From an uncultured Eubacteriales bacterium (GTDB lineage Bacteria > Bacillota > Clostridia > Oscillospirales > Acutalibacteraceae), in the NCBI GenBank assembly GCA_934444695.1, contig CAKSDF010000042.1, positions 1 through 12,194 on the forward strand: a DNA stretch of 12,194 nt, read 5' to 3'. The notes beneath the pieces were generated by a model. That model did not search any database and had not been told where the DNA came from. It worked only from the letters and a program-made list of their open reading frames with translations. A program made the position numbers and the translations under genes. Shown one piece after another: positions 1 to 7,634 of the stretch (the first letter of the stretch is position 1; every line of letters begins with the position of its first letter).

Positions 1-663
1 ACTGTCGGAATCGATAAGGAAGTTGAAGTTAACCGCAAGGAAAATCTGCGCGATCATCGCCTGTACTGGATCGGGCGTCGGACACAGGACGTGATCTTGT
101 CATCGCTGGCACTGGTGGTGTTGTCGCCGGTCATGCTGGCTACGGCTATCGCAATTGTGGTGGACGACCCGTCTGCAGGCCCTGTATTCAGTCAGGAGCG
201 CATTGGCCGCAACGGCAAGCCCTTTAAGTTCTATAAGTTCCGCTCCATGTGCCCCAATGCAGAGGCAAAACTGGACGATTTGCTTGACCAGAACGAGATG
301 GATGGTCCTGTGTTCAAGATCAAGGACGATCCGCGCATTACTCGTGTGGGCAAGTTTATCCGCAAGACCAGCCTCGATGAGCTGCCGCAGCTGTGGAACA
401 TCCTGAAGGGCGATATGAGCATTGTCGGTCCCCGCCCGGCGCTTCCCCGCGAGGTGGAACAGTACGGCGACTACGAAAAGCAGCGTCTGTATGTGACCCC
501 CGGCCTGAGCTGCTACTGGCAGATCGCCCCGCATCGCAACGACCTCACTTTTGAGGAGTGGATGGATCTGGACGTGAAGTATGTCAAGGAGCGCAGCTTC
601 TGGGTGGATTGGAAGATTATCTTTAAGACCTTCAAGGTGTGTTTGTTGGGGCACGGGGAATAA
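1..663 (+). CDS. Polyprenyl-phosphate sugar-1-phosphate transferase (5'-truncated)
   Basis: The reading frame is open to base 1, so the gene starts upstream; a GTG at 91 is only an internal codon. The product belongs to the bacterial sugar transferase family (WbaP/WcaJ/PglC type), monotopic membrane enzymes that move a sugar-1-phosphate from a nucleotide sugar to undecaprenyl phosphate, the first step of repeat-unit assembly. Visible signatures are a hydrophobic stretch encoded at about 91-160 (the membrane re-entrant helix region), the QERIGRNGKPF...YKFRSM block, the SLDELPQLWNILKGD block with the Asp-Glu pair at 376-381 that corresponds to the catalytic dyad in PglC, and the SIVGPRP signature. 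Whether it is a short form or has an N-terminal four-helix domain cannot be seen. It is clearly GC-richer than the genes that follow and probably belongs to the conserved flank. The sugar is unknown. Confidence 0.93.
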   Translation, partial: TVGIDKEVEVNRKENLRDHRLYWIGRRTQDVILSSLALVVLSPVMLATAIAIVVDDPSAGPVFSQERIGRNGKPFKFYKFRSMCPNAEAKLDDLLDQNEMDGPVFKIKDDPRITRVGKFIRKTSLDELPQLWNILKGDMSIVGPRPALPREVEQYGDYEKQRLYVTPGLSCYWQIAPHRNDLTFEEWMDLDVKYVKERSFWVDWKIIFKTFKVCLLGHGE

Positions 664-730
664 TCGGTTGATATACCGTTTTTCTGGTGAAAACACAGGT
701 TGAATCTTGGGACGAAGGAGATTATAGGAC

Positions 731-1180
731 ATGAAAGTATGTTTAGTAGGGTCATCAGGCGGACACTTGACGCACTTATATATGTTGAAGCCATTCTGGC
801 AGAATAAAAATCATTTTTGGGTTACTTTTGATAAAGAGGATGCAAGGAGCCTTTTGGAAGGGGAAAAGGTTTATCCATGCTATTTTCCGACAAACCGCAG
901 CATTAAGGCACTCATTAAGAATACCAGAATTGCTTGGAATGTGTTGCATAAGGAAAAGCCAGATTTAATTATTTCTTGTGGTGCAGCGGTTGCGGTTCCG
1001 TTTTTCTATATCGGAAAGATGATGGGGGCAAAGCTGGTTTATATTGAGGTTTTTGACCGAATTGATAAGCCGACAATGACTGGAAAGATGGTTTACCCAA
1101 TTGTGGACAAGTTTGTTGTGCAGTGGGAAGAACAGAAAAAGGTTTATCCAAAGGCAGTTAACCTTGGTAGCATATTCTAA
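731..1180 (+). CDS. PssD/Alg14-like glycosyltransferase subunit
   Basis: This 149-residue protein matches the Alg14/PssD/CpsF type, the membrane-anchoring acceptor-binding half of a two-protein GT-B glycosyltransferase. It starts with a Rossmann beta strand and glycine loop (VGSSGGHL, residues 6-13). It also has the family's hydrophobic central segment (about residues 83-107, containing SCGAAVAVPFF), and the IEVFDRIDKPTMTGKMVYP region near residues 105-125. A good AAGGAG at about 715-720 precedes the ATG by a normal distance. The partner subunit follows 15 bases later. The pair probably adds the second sugar to the lipid-linked primer made by the upstream transferase; in streptococcal and rhizobial homologues this is a galactose or glucuronic acid transfer, but the sugar here cannot be told. 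Length is normal for the family. Confidence 0.9.
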   Translation: MKVCLVGSSGGHLTHLYMLKPFWQNKNHFWVTFDKEDARSLLEGEKVYPCYFPTNRSIKALIKNTRIAWNVLHKEKPDLIISCGAAVAVPFFYIGKMMGAKLVYIEVFDRIDKPTMTGKMVYPIVDKFVVQWEEQKKVYPKAVNLGSIF

Positions 1181-1195
1181 GCAGGGGACGAGAAG

Positions 1196-1705
1196 ATGAT
1201 TTTTGTGACGGTAGGAACACATGAGCAGCCGTTTAATCGGCTGATTCAGAAAATAGATGAATTAAAGAAAGATGGCACGATTCAGGATGATGTGATTATC
1301 CAGACTGGCTTCAGTACATACGAGCCGAAATACTGCAAGTGGAGCAAGCTGATCCCATATCAGCAGATGGTTAAGAATGTAGCCGATGCCCGGATTGTAA
1401 TTACTCATGGAGGTCCGGCAAGTTTCATTATGCCGCTGCAAATTGGCAAAACGCCTATTGTTGTACCGCGTCAGCACCAGTTCAACGAACATGTGAACGA
1501 CCATCAGGTCGAGTTTGCAAGGAACGTGGCACAGAGAATGGGAAATATTATTCTTATTGAGAATATCGAAAATTTAGGAAAAGTAATAATTAATTATGAT
1601 TCCGTTATCTGTAACAAAAATAAAAAAGCAATAAGTCATAACATGGAATTTTGCAAAAAATTCGAGCATCTAATAGATGACTTATGGTTGGGGGATGGGA
1701 AGTGA
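1196..1705 (+). CDS. PssE/Alg13-like glycosyltransferase catalytic subunit
   Basis: This 169-residue protein is the donor-nucleotide-binding half (Alg13/PssE/CpsG type) that works with the preceding PssD-like subunit. Visible signatures are TVGTHEQPFNRLI at residues 5-17, the HGGPAS motif at 71-76 that corresponds to the nucleotide-sugar-binding loop of MurG-like GT-B enzymes, and VPRQHQFNEHVNDHQ at about 90-104, all typical of the family. The ATG follows GGGGACGAGAAG. The last bases encode a more AT-rich tail than the body, and the stop codon TGA overlaps the next start as ATGA at 1702-1707, indicating translational coupling to the polymerase. It should act on the cytoplasmic membrane face. 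Family assignment is confident; donor and acceptor sugars are not determinable. Confidence 0.92.
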   Translation: MIFVTVGTHEQPFNRLIQKIDELKKDGTIQDDVIIQTGFSTYEPKYCKWSKLIPYQQMVKNVADARIVITHGGPASFIMPLQIGKTPIVVPRQHQFNEHVNDHQVEFARNVAQRMGNIILIENIENLGKVIINYDSVICNKNKKAISHNMEFCKKFEHLIDDLWLGDGK

Positions 1706-2928
1706 TGATAAGAATAAAAAAGGAGGATTGCCTTCTACTGCCTATTGCACTCTTTTGGGTAATAGTATTTCTTCCTAAATATATTCAATTGGCCTTTTTT
1801 GGTGCGTATTATATTGTGTTAGAAAGTCGATGTGGAAGAAAAAAGAAAAGTGACGTTTTTTTCTTTCTACAGATGATATATTTGATGCTTTTCGGAATAT
1901 CCATTTTTTTTAACAGTTTTATAGGATCCCATGAAACAGTGAGAATTTTTGCGGCAATAAATACATGGATTATCAATTGTATCGCGGTTGAAAGTTACGC
2001 TGTATATAAAAACGAAAATGTTGTTGTCTCTAATAAGTTGAGTGAATATTGTCTTATCAACTTGACTGTTCTGATCACATTGAACTTAATATACCTACTC
2101 TCGGCAAGCATGAAGAATGTGCATGTTTTGGGACATACACTCTGTGGAGCTGATTGGATAGGAGGTGTATATTCAACACGTTTTTTTGGCTTTTTAGATT
2201 ATGCTAATATGGTTGTTTTTGCGATACTGTTTTTTTACCCACTTGCTTTGAAAAAAATAAATAAAAATGAAATTGCAAAGTTGCTGCTTACAATAGGATC
2301 AGCTATTACAATTTATACGACTAATTCTAGAAGCGGCTTTGTCCTTTTTTTATTTATTGTGGTCGTATATAGCTTTGTTGGAAGAAAGAAAAAGACGTTT
2401 CTTTTTTACAAGAGAAACAAAAAGCTCCTTGTTGCACTTTCTATCATAGTTGTTGCAATTATAGTAGCTTCTGGGGCTAAATATATATCAGGCTTTTTTA
2501 GCAAGTTGGTGAATATGCGTGTGGCCAGCAATGGAATGAGAAGCTATATCTACACGTCAAGTATAACACGCATGCTGTGGGAAAATCCTTTTATCGGGAT
2601 TGGTATTAAAGATATGATTGCAGAATATGGCTATCCATACGGCTCTCATTCAACTTACATTGGTGTCTTTTATAAAACCGGTATTTTGGGTGGACTTATA
2701 TATATTGTATCGATTGTATATATTGGTACAAAGATTCTAAAATCAAAAAGTAAAACAAATATACATTTTTTGTACAGAGTCTCTATTATATGCACATTAC
2801 TCTTAATGTGTGTTGAAGACATAGATGGCACCAATTGGACCATATTTCTGATGTATTTTCTATTATCTCAATTAAAAGGAGAATCTCAAAATGAATACGA
2901 AAGCAACCATAATAACAACTTATTATGA
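1705..2928 (+). CDS. wzy: Wzy-type O-antigen/capsule repeat-unit polymerase
   Basis: A very hydrophobic 407-residue protein with roughly ten or more predicted transmembrane segments. The C-terminal half has the Wzy_C/ligase-like pattern: TTNSRSG at about residues 205-211 after a membrane helix, and an external loop with R..WENPFIGIGI (about 289-301) followed by GSHSTYIGVFYKTGILGG (about 313-330), where the His and Gly residues are typical of O-antigen polymerases and ligases. It would polymerise flipped repeat units on the outer membrane face. Start choice: an in-frame ATG lies at 1684, but the ATG at 1705 overlaps the upstream stop as ATGA and has a GGGGGA at about 1689-1694 at a normal distance, so 1705 is preferred. 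The gene is among the most AT-rich here. The last 38 bases overlap the next gene. Confidence 0.88.
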   Translation: MIRIKKEDCLLLPIALFWVIVFLPKYIQLAFFGAYYIVLESRCGRKKKSDVFFFLQMIYLMLFGISIFFNSFIGSHETVRIFAAINTWIINCIAVESYAVYKNENVVVSNKLSEYCLINLTVLITLNLIYLLSASMKNVHVLGHTLCGADWIGGVYSTRFFGFLDYANMVVFAILFFYPLALKKINKNEIAKLLLTIGSAITIYTTNSRSGFVLFLFIVVVYSFVGRKKKTFLFYKRNKKLLVALSIIVVAIIVASGAKYISGFFSKLVNMRVASNGMRSYIYTSSITRMLWENPFIGIGIKDMIAEYGYPYGSHSTYIGVFYKTGILGGLIYIVSIVYIGTKILKSKSKTNIHFLYRVSIICTLLLMCVEDIDGTNWTIFLMYFLLSQLKGESQNEYESNHNNNLL

Positions 2929-3745
2929 GGGAAAGCAGTATTTGGAAAATCTCTTTCACATGGTTTTTCAAAACTCTGAAAATGTTAAAGACTTAGGATA
3001 CTCTGTGGAATTTGTGATTGTGAATGACAGTCCGTGGGAAAAGATTGAAATTCCATCGCACTATTCGGATATGGAAGTTGTTGTATCCTGTAACCCCCAA
3101 AATCTTGGAATTCATAAAAGCCGGGTCAACGGAATCAACCTAGCACGCGGAGAGTACATTTTATTGCTGGATCAGGATGATTCCATAACAGATGACTATC
3201 TCAAAGAACAATTGAATGCAATTGGATCTGCCGATATCAGTGTATGTAACGGATACAAAGAACTTGAGCGAAAGAAAAAAATTATCTATAAAGACAAAAT
3301 CAAATTCTCCCTCGTAAAAAAATCAGAGATTTATCTGAAGGCTGCAAATCAAATCGTTTCTCCTGGTCAGTGTTTGATCAATAAATCGTCCATTCCGGCC
3401 GAATGGTTGAACTATACCTTGCAAGTCAACGGATCAGACGACTTGTTCCTCTGGCTGCTGTGCTTAGCACAAAATAAAAATATTGTTCTCAATGAAAAGA
3501 AGTTGTATACGCATAATCAGGTTGGAAGCAACCTGTCAAATGATTTAAGAAAAATGTGTCTTTCGGATATTGAAATGTGTGAGATCTCAAAGCGTAATCA
3601 TCTACTTCCGGAGGTGTTTTTAAAAAAGAGACTGCGCCTTTGCAGTTTTATTAAGGCAACACATTATACGCAAAAGCTGTCGCTCAAATCTTTGCTAAAA
3701 TATCCCGATATTGTCATTTTAAAACTGTTTGCGTATTTTGTGTGA
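2891..3745 (+). CDS. GT2-family (GT-A fold) glycosyltransferase
   Basis: This 284-residue protein has the GT2 layout: an N-terminal beta strand (ATIITTYYEG), the EFVIVNDS strand at about residues 40-47 for nucleotide binding, the N..NLGIHKSRVNGI block at about 68-82, and the metal-binding LLLDQDDS motif at 91-98 (DXD at D94-D96). No transmembrane helix is obvious, so it is probably a cytoplasmic, membrane-associated enzyme extending the lipid-linked repeat unit. A strong AAAGGAG at about 2875-2881 lies inside the polymerase gene, with the start 38 bases before the polymerase stop, so both are made from one transcript. Its C-terminal part (residues 200-284), rich in Lys and Leu, is not recognisable to me. 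The sugar transferred is unknown. Confidence 0.88.
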   Translation: MNTKATIITTYYEGKQYLENLFHMVFQNSENVKDLGYSVEFVIVNDSPWEKIEIPSHYSDMEVVVSCNPQNLGIHKSRVNGINLARGEYILLLDQDDSITDDYLKEQLNAIGSADISVCNGYKELERKKKIIYKDKIKFSLVKKSEIYLKAANQIVSPGQCLINKSSIPAEWLNYTLQVNGSDDLFLWLLCLAQNKNIVLNEKKLYTHNQVGSNLSNDLRKMCLSDIEMCEISKRNHLLPEVFLKKRLRLCSFIKATHYTQKLSLKSLLKYPDIVILKLFAYFV

Positions 3746-3753
3746 GGTAAAAA

Positions 3754-4506
3754 ATGAAAGAGTGTTCGTTAATCACAGTCGTAAATAATGAATCATTATA
3801 CTATTCATTTTTAGATAGTTTGAACACACAGATCAATGTTGACTATGAAGTGATCCCGGTTTGGAATCCGGATAACAAACTTTTTGACTCTGCACGCGAA
3901 GCTTTGGGCAGCGGAACGAATAAAGCGGAAGGAAGATATTTAATCTTTCTCCATCCGGATATTCGTTTTTTAACCAGCACAACTTTGTATGAAATACTGG
4001 AATGGGTAAAAAAGCTCGGAGCATTTGGTGTAATCGGTGTAGCTGGATGTCCTGATTTTTTAATAGAGGGCGATAGAGTTATTTATTCTTCCATCGTTCA
4101 TGGAGATAAAAAGAAACCTGTAGGAAAAATCGTCCAAACGCCTGAAAATGTTCAAACCGTTGATGAATGCTTTTTTATTCAGACAAAAGAGTACTTTGAT
4201 CAAGTCGGATTTACTCAAAAGAAGGGCTGGCACTTATATGCTGTTGAGCAATGCTTAAGAGCTGAACAGGATGGGGCTACCAACTATGTAGTGCCCGCTA
4301 AACTATGGCATTTGTCGGAAGGGAAATCATTGGATCCAAGTTACGTCATACAACTATCGGTACTTTGTAAGGAGTACGCGAACAAATATGACTACATTAA
4401 CACGACAGTAAAAAAATGGAAGACTAAAGGCTTTTTATCCGAAATTTATCGAGCATATTATTATTGTAAGCAAATCATAAAGCGGAAGCTGGTGAGATCA
4501 ACGTGA
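3754..4506 (+). CDS. Glycosyltransferase-like protein, HPD motif instead of DXD
   Basis: A 250-residue protein resembling the GT2-like family whose acidic motif reads H-x-D. It opens with CSLITVVNNESLYYSFLDSL, followed by YEVIPVWNPDNKLFDSAREAL and the glycine-bounded EGRYLIFLHPDIRFL, where FLHPDI (residues 65-70) sits at the DXD position. Later it has VIGVAGCP and VDECFFIQTKEYFDQVGF (about residues 137-154), a block also seen in this family, then WHLYAVEQCLRAEQDG, the region where GT2 enzymes place the catalytic base. The short gap to the upstream gene holds a GAGG-type ribosome binding site. The stop overlaps the next start as GTGA. It is likely the third or fourth sugar transferase of the repeat unit; substrate unknown. 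Confidence 0.75.
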   Translation: MKECSLITVVNNESLYYSFLDSLNTQINVDYEVIPVWNPDNKLFDSAREALGSGTNKAEGRYLIFLHPDIRFLTSTTLYEILEWVKKLGAFGVIGVAGCPDFLIEGDRVIYSSIVHGDKKKPVGKIVQTPENVQTVDECFFIQTKEYFDQVGFTQKKGWHLYAVEQCLRAEQDGATNYVVPAKLWHLSEGKSLDPSYVIQLSVLCKEYANKYDYINTTVKKWKTKGFLSEIYRAYYYCKQIIKRKLVRST

Positions 4507-5129
4507 TTATAAGCTGTATTAAAAGAAATTTCAAATTTATGATATTCAAGATAGAATGGCGGATCAAGAACAAACATAATTTTACGGGAGCAGCGAATGT
4601 ATTTGATGACAAATATGTTTCTGCAGGAAAGTATACTTACGGAAGAATTAAAGTTCTTAATGAAGTGGTAGGGGCAACGCTTAAGATAGGAGCGTATTGT
4701 TCAATTGCTGAAGGCGTTACATTTATTCTTGGAAATGATCATCCGTTAAATCAAGTATCAACATATCCGTATAAACATATGTTGGTTAGTTCGCTGATCT
4801 CAGATGCTATTTCAAAGGGAGATATTATTATAGCCGATGATGTTTGGATTGGCTATGGAGCAACGATTATGTCTGGTGTCCATATTGGACAGGGGGCAGT
4901 AATTGCAGCGGGCGCGGTGGTTACTAAGAATGTGCCTCCGTATGCGATTGTTGGTGGTGTTCCGGCAAAACTAATTAAATATCGGTTTCCTCCTGAGATG
5001 GTTGATGAATTATTGAAGATTGATTTTAATAAACTAACCAACGAAGATATTGCAAGTCATATAAACGAGTTTTATTCGGACCTTGTTAACATTGAGCAAT
5101 TGGATTGGCTACCCAGAAAAGCTCGTTGA
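4503..5129 (+). CDS. Hexapeptide-repeat (left-handed beta-helix) acyltransferase, XAT/CatB-like
   Basis: The 208-residue product has the xenobiotic acyltransferase pattern: a hexapeptide-repeat segment (LKIGAYCSIAEGVTFILG), the catalytic-His loop GNDHPLNQVSTYPY with H80, then DVWIGYGATIMSGVHIGQGAVIAAGAVV and VPPYAIVGGVPAKLIKYRF, the end of the beta-helix and the acyl-CoA-binding edge, plus a helical C-terminus. Such enzymes use acetyl-CoA and act as trimers. Position directly before the aminotransferase and ketoisomerase suggests it acetylates the amino sugar they make, or O-acetylates the polymer; this is inference. The GTG start at 4503 is chosen because it overlaps the upstream TGA (GTGA) and follows GGTGAG at about 4489-4494; the first internal ATG at 4539 would also leave an intact beta-helix domain. 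Confidence 0.88.
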   Translation: MIISCIKRNFKFMIFKIEWRIKNKHNFTGAANVFDDKYVSAGKYTYGRIKVLNEVVGATLKIGAYCSIAEGVTFILGNDHPLNQVSTYPYKHMLVSSLISDAISKGDIIIADDVWIGYGATIMSGVHIGQGAVIAAGAVVTKNVPPYAIVGGVPAKLIKYRFPPEMVDELLKIDFNKLTNEDIASHINEFYSDLVNIEQLDWLPRKAR

Positions 5130-5160
5130 TTATTATTTGATAAAGGAGAGGTAATTAGAA

Positions 5161-6255
5161 ATGAAAATTATGCCGAATAGAATGGATCGCGGATTCTTTA
5201 AGTATCAGGAAGAATTTGAAAATAAAGCGGTGGAGGTTCTCCGCTCTGGCTGGTATGTGCTGGGGAAAGAAGTATCTTCATTTGAAGAGGAATTTGCTGC
5301 GTACACGGGTGCAAAGTATTGTGTAGGCTTGGCAAGTGGTTTGGACGCATTGTGGATTGCTTTTCGACTCCTCAACATTGGGGAGGGCGATGAAGTTATT
5401 GTTCAGGGTAATACATACATTGCATCTGTAATGGGGATTACGATCAACGGTGCTACTCCGGTATTTGTTGAGCCCGACGAGCATTTTGGTATGAATCCGG
5501 ATGAGATTGAGGATAAAATTACAGACAAGACTAAGGCTGTCCTTGTTACGCACTTGTATGGTATGGCAGCACGAATGGATAAGATCGTAGAAATTTGCAA
5601 GAAGCATGATCTCCGTCTTGTTGAAGACTGTGCTCAGTCACATGGTGCTTGCTTCAATGGTAAAATGACGGGTACGTTTGGTGATGTCGGCTGCTTCTCT
5701 TTCTATCCTTCTAAAAACCTTGGGGCTTTTGGTGATGCCGGTGCTGTTGTAGTGAATGACGAAAAACTTGCAAGAGAGTTCAAGGTGTTCAGAAACTATG
5801 GTAGCGAGAAGAGATATTACAACAAGGTTGTTGGCGCAAATTCTCGTCTGGACGAATTGCAGGCAGGACTTCTTAGAGTGAGACTGTCCCATATGCAGGA
5901 GCTTACCGACGAGAAGGTAAAAATTGCAGATAGATACTCTCGTGAAATTAAGAATGAAAAGATTCAGTTGCCTACTTTAGCAGAAGGTGCAACATGCGTA
6001 TGGCATCAGTATGTTATTCGCTGCGAAGAACGTGATCGCTTGATTGATTACCTGAATGCGAAGGAGATTGGAACGATCATTCACTATCCCATCCCTCCGC
6101 ACCTTGCAGAAGCCTATCAGTATTTAGGGCATAAAGAAGGCTTCCTGCCGGTTACGGAACATTTGGCAAAAACGGTGCTGTCAATTCCTATGTACAACGG
6201 AATGACAGAAGAAGAGCAGACTTATGTGATTGAGGCGTTGAACGAGTTTGAATAA
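5161..6255 (+). CDS. DegT/DnrJ/EryC1/StrS-family sugar aminotransferase (FdtB/QdtB-like)
   Basis: The 364-residue protein is a PLP-dependent nucleotide-sugar aminotransferase of normal length. Visible elements are GSGW-like RSGWYVLGKEVSSFEEEFA near residues 28-46, the GLASGLDALWIAFRLL cofactor-phosphate loop at 56-71, VEDCAQSHGA with D156 contacting the PLP ring nitrogen, and SFYPSKNLGAFGDAGAV with the Schiff-base lysine K185. The C-terminal HYPIPPH block (about residues 305-311) is typical of 3-amino sugar transaminases. With the adjacent FdtA/QdtA-type ketoisomerase the expected reaction is glutamate-dependent amination of a dTDP-3-keto-6-deoxyhexose to a 3-amino-3,6-dideoxyhexose. A strong AAGGAG at 5143-5148 precedes the ATG. 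The gene has a higher GC content than its neighbours (about 47% in 5521-5580), suggesting a different recent origin. D-galacto or D-gluco product cannot be decided. Confidence 0.92.
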   Translation: MKIMPNRMDRGFFKYQEEFENKAVEVLRSGWYVLGKEVSSFEEEFAAYTGAKYCVGLASGLDALWIAFRLLNIGEGDEVIVQGNTYIASVMGITINGATPVFVEPDEHFGMNPDEIEDKITDKTKAVLVTHLYGMAARMDKIVEICKKHDLRLVEDCAQSHGACFNGKMTGTFGDVGCFSFYPSKNLGAFGDAGAVVVNDEKLAREFKVFRNYGSEKRYYNKVVGANSRLDELQAGLLRVRLSHMQELTDEKVKIADRYSREIKNEKIQLPTLAEGATCVWHQYVIRCEERDRLIDYLNAKEIGTIIHYPIPPHLAEAYQYLGHKEGFLPVTEHLAKTVLSIPMYNGMTEEEQTYVIEALNEFE

Positions 6256-6297
6256 GAATATTAAAACGTTTATTCCATAAAATGAGGAGAAAGAACT

Positions 6298-6711
6298 ATG
6301 ACGTTGAAAGAGAGATGTCCAATCTTGCAATTTGCCGACCTTGGAGATGAAAGGGGAAAACTTGTTGTTATCGAAGGAGGTCAGGCAATACCATTTGATA
6401 TTAAACGTGTTTTTTACATTTATGATTCGGACAGTACAGTAGTTCGTGGACAGCATGCCAATAAAGAATCAGAATTCATTTTGATCAATGTTGCCGGAAG
6501 GAGCAAAGTAAGAATCACCGATGGAAAAGAAGAATACATTGTCGAATTGAACAAACCGATGATGGGAGTTTATCTTCCTAAGATGATTTGGAAAGATATG
6601 TATGATTTTTCTTCGGATTCCGTTTTATTGGTACTGGCGAGCACTCACTATGATGGTAAGGAATATATTCGCAATTACGATGAGTATCTGGAAATTATGG
6701 GTGAAAAGTAA
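6298..6711 (+). CDS. FdtA/QdtA/WxcM-type dTDP-4-keto-6-deoxyglucose 3,4-ketoisomerase
   Basis: This 137-residue cupin matches the sugar 3,4-ketoisomerase family: GDERGKLVVIE near the N-terminus, FDIKRVFYIY at about 33-42, VRGQHANKESEFILI at about 49-63, the AGRSKVRITDG turn, LNKPMMGVYLPKMIWKDMYDFS, and the C-terminal VLLVLASTHYDGKEYIRNYDEY. These enzymes convert dTDP-4-keto-6-deoxyglucose to the 3-keto isomer, the substrate of the upstream aminotransferase. In characterised members the metal-independent active site includes two histidines spaced HAH; here the second is asparagine (H53-A-N55). The ATG follows GAGGAG at a good distance, and the TAA overlaps the next start (TAATG). The precursor-making genes rmlA and rmlB are not in the window. 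Confidence 0.88.
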   Translation: MTLKERCPILQFADLGDERGKLVVIEGGQAIPFDIKRVFYIYDSDSTVVRGQHANKESEFILINVAGRSKVRITDGKEEYIVELNKPMMGVYLPKMIWKDMYDFSSDSVLLVLASTHYDGKEYIRNYDEYLEIMGEK

Positions 6712-7625
6712 TGAAAAACACAATCCTATCCCTTTGTATGCCCACCAATGGGGTGATTGAGTGGGTTTTCCCTGTTTTAGACAGTATTTTTGAGCAGGGG
6801 TGCAATAGTGATGATTTTGAGGTGATTATCACCGATAATGGGGATAATGCAGAATTTAAAAAGAAAATAAAAGAATATGGCCTTGGTCACGAGAATCTTT
6901 ACTATTATGAAACAAAAGCTTTACCATTCATAAATGAAATAGAATCGTATAAAAGAGCAAACGGTCAATTGTTCAAATTTGTAAACCACAGGACAAAGCT
7001 AGTAAAAGGAGCATTGCAGCGGTTGATCGATTTTGCAAAATACAATGCGGAGAAAAAACCTATAATATATTTTTCAAACGGGGTCCTTAAAAGAGAAAAT
7101 AAAAGCTATGCATATGAGACATTTGACGATTTTGTTAGAAATTTGTCTTACTGGTCATCGTGGTCAACAGGAATGACAATTTGGAAGGAAGATTTTGAAC
7201 ACCTTCCGGAAGATGTAGAAAGATTTAACGAGTTATTTCCGCACACAAATGTCTTGTTTGCTGAGCGGAATAAAGAAGAATATATCATTGATAATTCTAT
7301 AATATTTGACGAAATTCCGCAAGGGAAAAAGCCAAAGGGGGCATATGACTTATATTATGCTTTTGGAGTAGAGTATCCGGGAATTATATTGGATTTATTG
7401 AGAGAAAAAAGTATAAAATCCGATACTTTTAAAGCTGTTATTGAGGAAAATCTGGAGTTTCTTGCGGGATTGTATTTTGGTTATAATATTCGAAAAAATT
7501 ACTGTTCCTATGACTTGAATGGATTCAATGGTATGATTGGAATATTTTACTCTCGTAAGCAATTACAAAAGAAGGTTTTAAAACATCTAGTGACAGTTAT
7601 CGACAAAAAAATAACAAGGAGATGA
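6711..7625 (+). CDS. GT2-like glycosyltransferase without a DXD motif
   Basis: A 304-residue protein with a GT-A-like N-terminus: LSLCMPTNGVIEWVFPVLDSI, then FEVIITDNGDN (about residues 36-46), the strand and acidic residue that bind the nucleotide in GT2 enzymes. At the place where a DXD is expected after the glycine of RANGQLFKFVNHRTKL, the residues are N92-H93-R94. The middle part has IIYFSNGVLKRENKSY and YWSSWSTGMTIWKEDF, and a later EIPQGKKPKG segment. I recall similar proteins in other Firmicute capsule loci, so this is probably an established subfamily, but I cannot name a substrate. It lies between the amino sugar module and the DUF115-like gene, translationally coupled by the TAATG overlap. 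It could be an active metal-independent transferase or a non-catalytic partner. Confidence 0.72.
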   Translation: MKNTILSLCMPTNGVIEWVFPVLDSIFEQGCNSDDFEVIITDNGDNAEFKKKIKEYGLGHENLYYYETKALPFINEIESYKRANGQLFKFVNHRTKLVKGALQRLIDFAKYNAEKKPIIYFSNGVLKRENKSYAYETFDDFVRNLSYWSSWSTGMTIWKEDFEHLPEDVERFNELFPHTNVLFAERNKEEYIIDNSIIFDEIPQGKKPKGAYDLYYAFGVEYPGIILDLLREKSIKSDTFKAVIEENLEFLAGLYFGYNIRKNYCSYDLNGFNGMIGIFYSRKQLQKKVLKHLVTVIDKKITRR

Positions 7626-7634
7626 TTTTTTACA

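Noticed and set aside
678..694. Small hairpin GTTTTTC/GAAAAC before the PssD-like gene
   Set aside because: The stem is short, AT-rich and imperfect, and there is no T-run after it, so it does not qualify as a terminator or attenuator.
100..732. Long minus-strand open frame of 210 codons
   Set aside because: It lies opposite the sugar transferase gene, has no recognisable protein pattern, and the + strand frame carries all family motifs; it is a shadow of GC-rich coding sequence.
1684..1704. Earlier in-frame ATG for the Wzy-type polymerase
   Set aside because: It would overlap the PssE-like gene by 22 bases and put the GGGGGA ribosome binding site inside the gene; the ATGA start at 1705 fits better.
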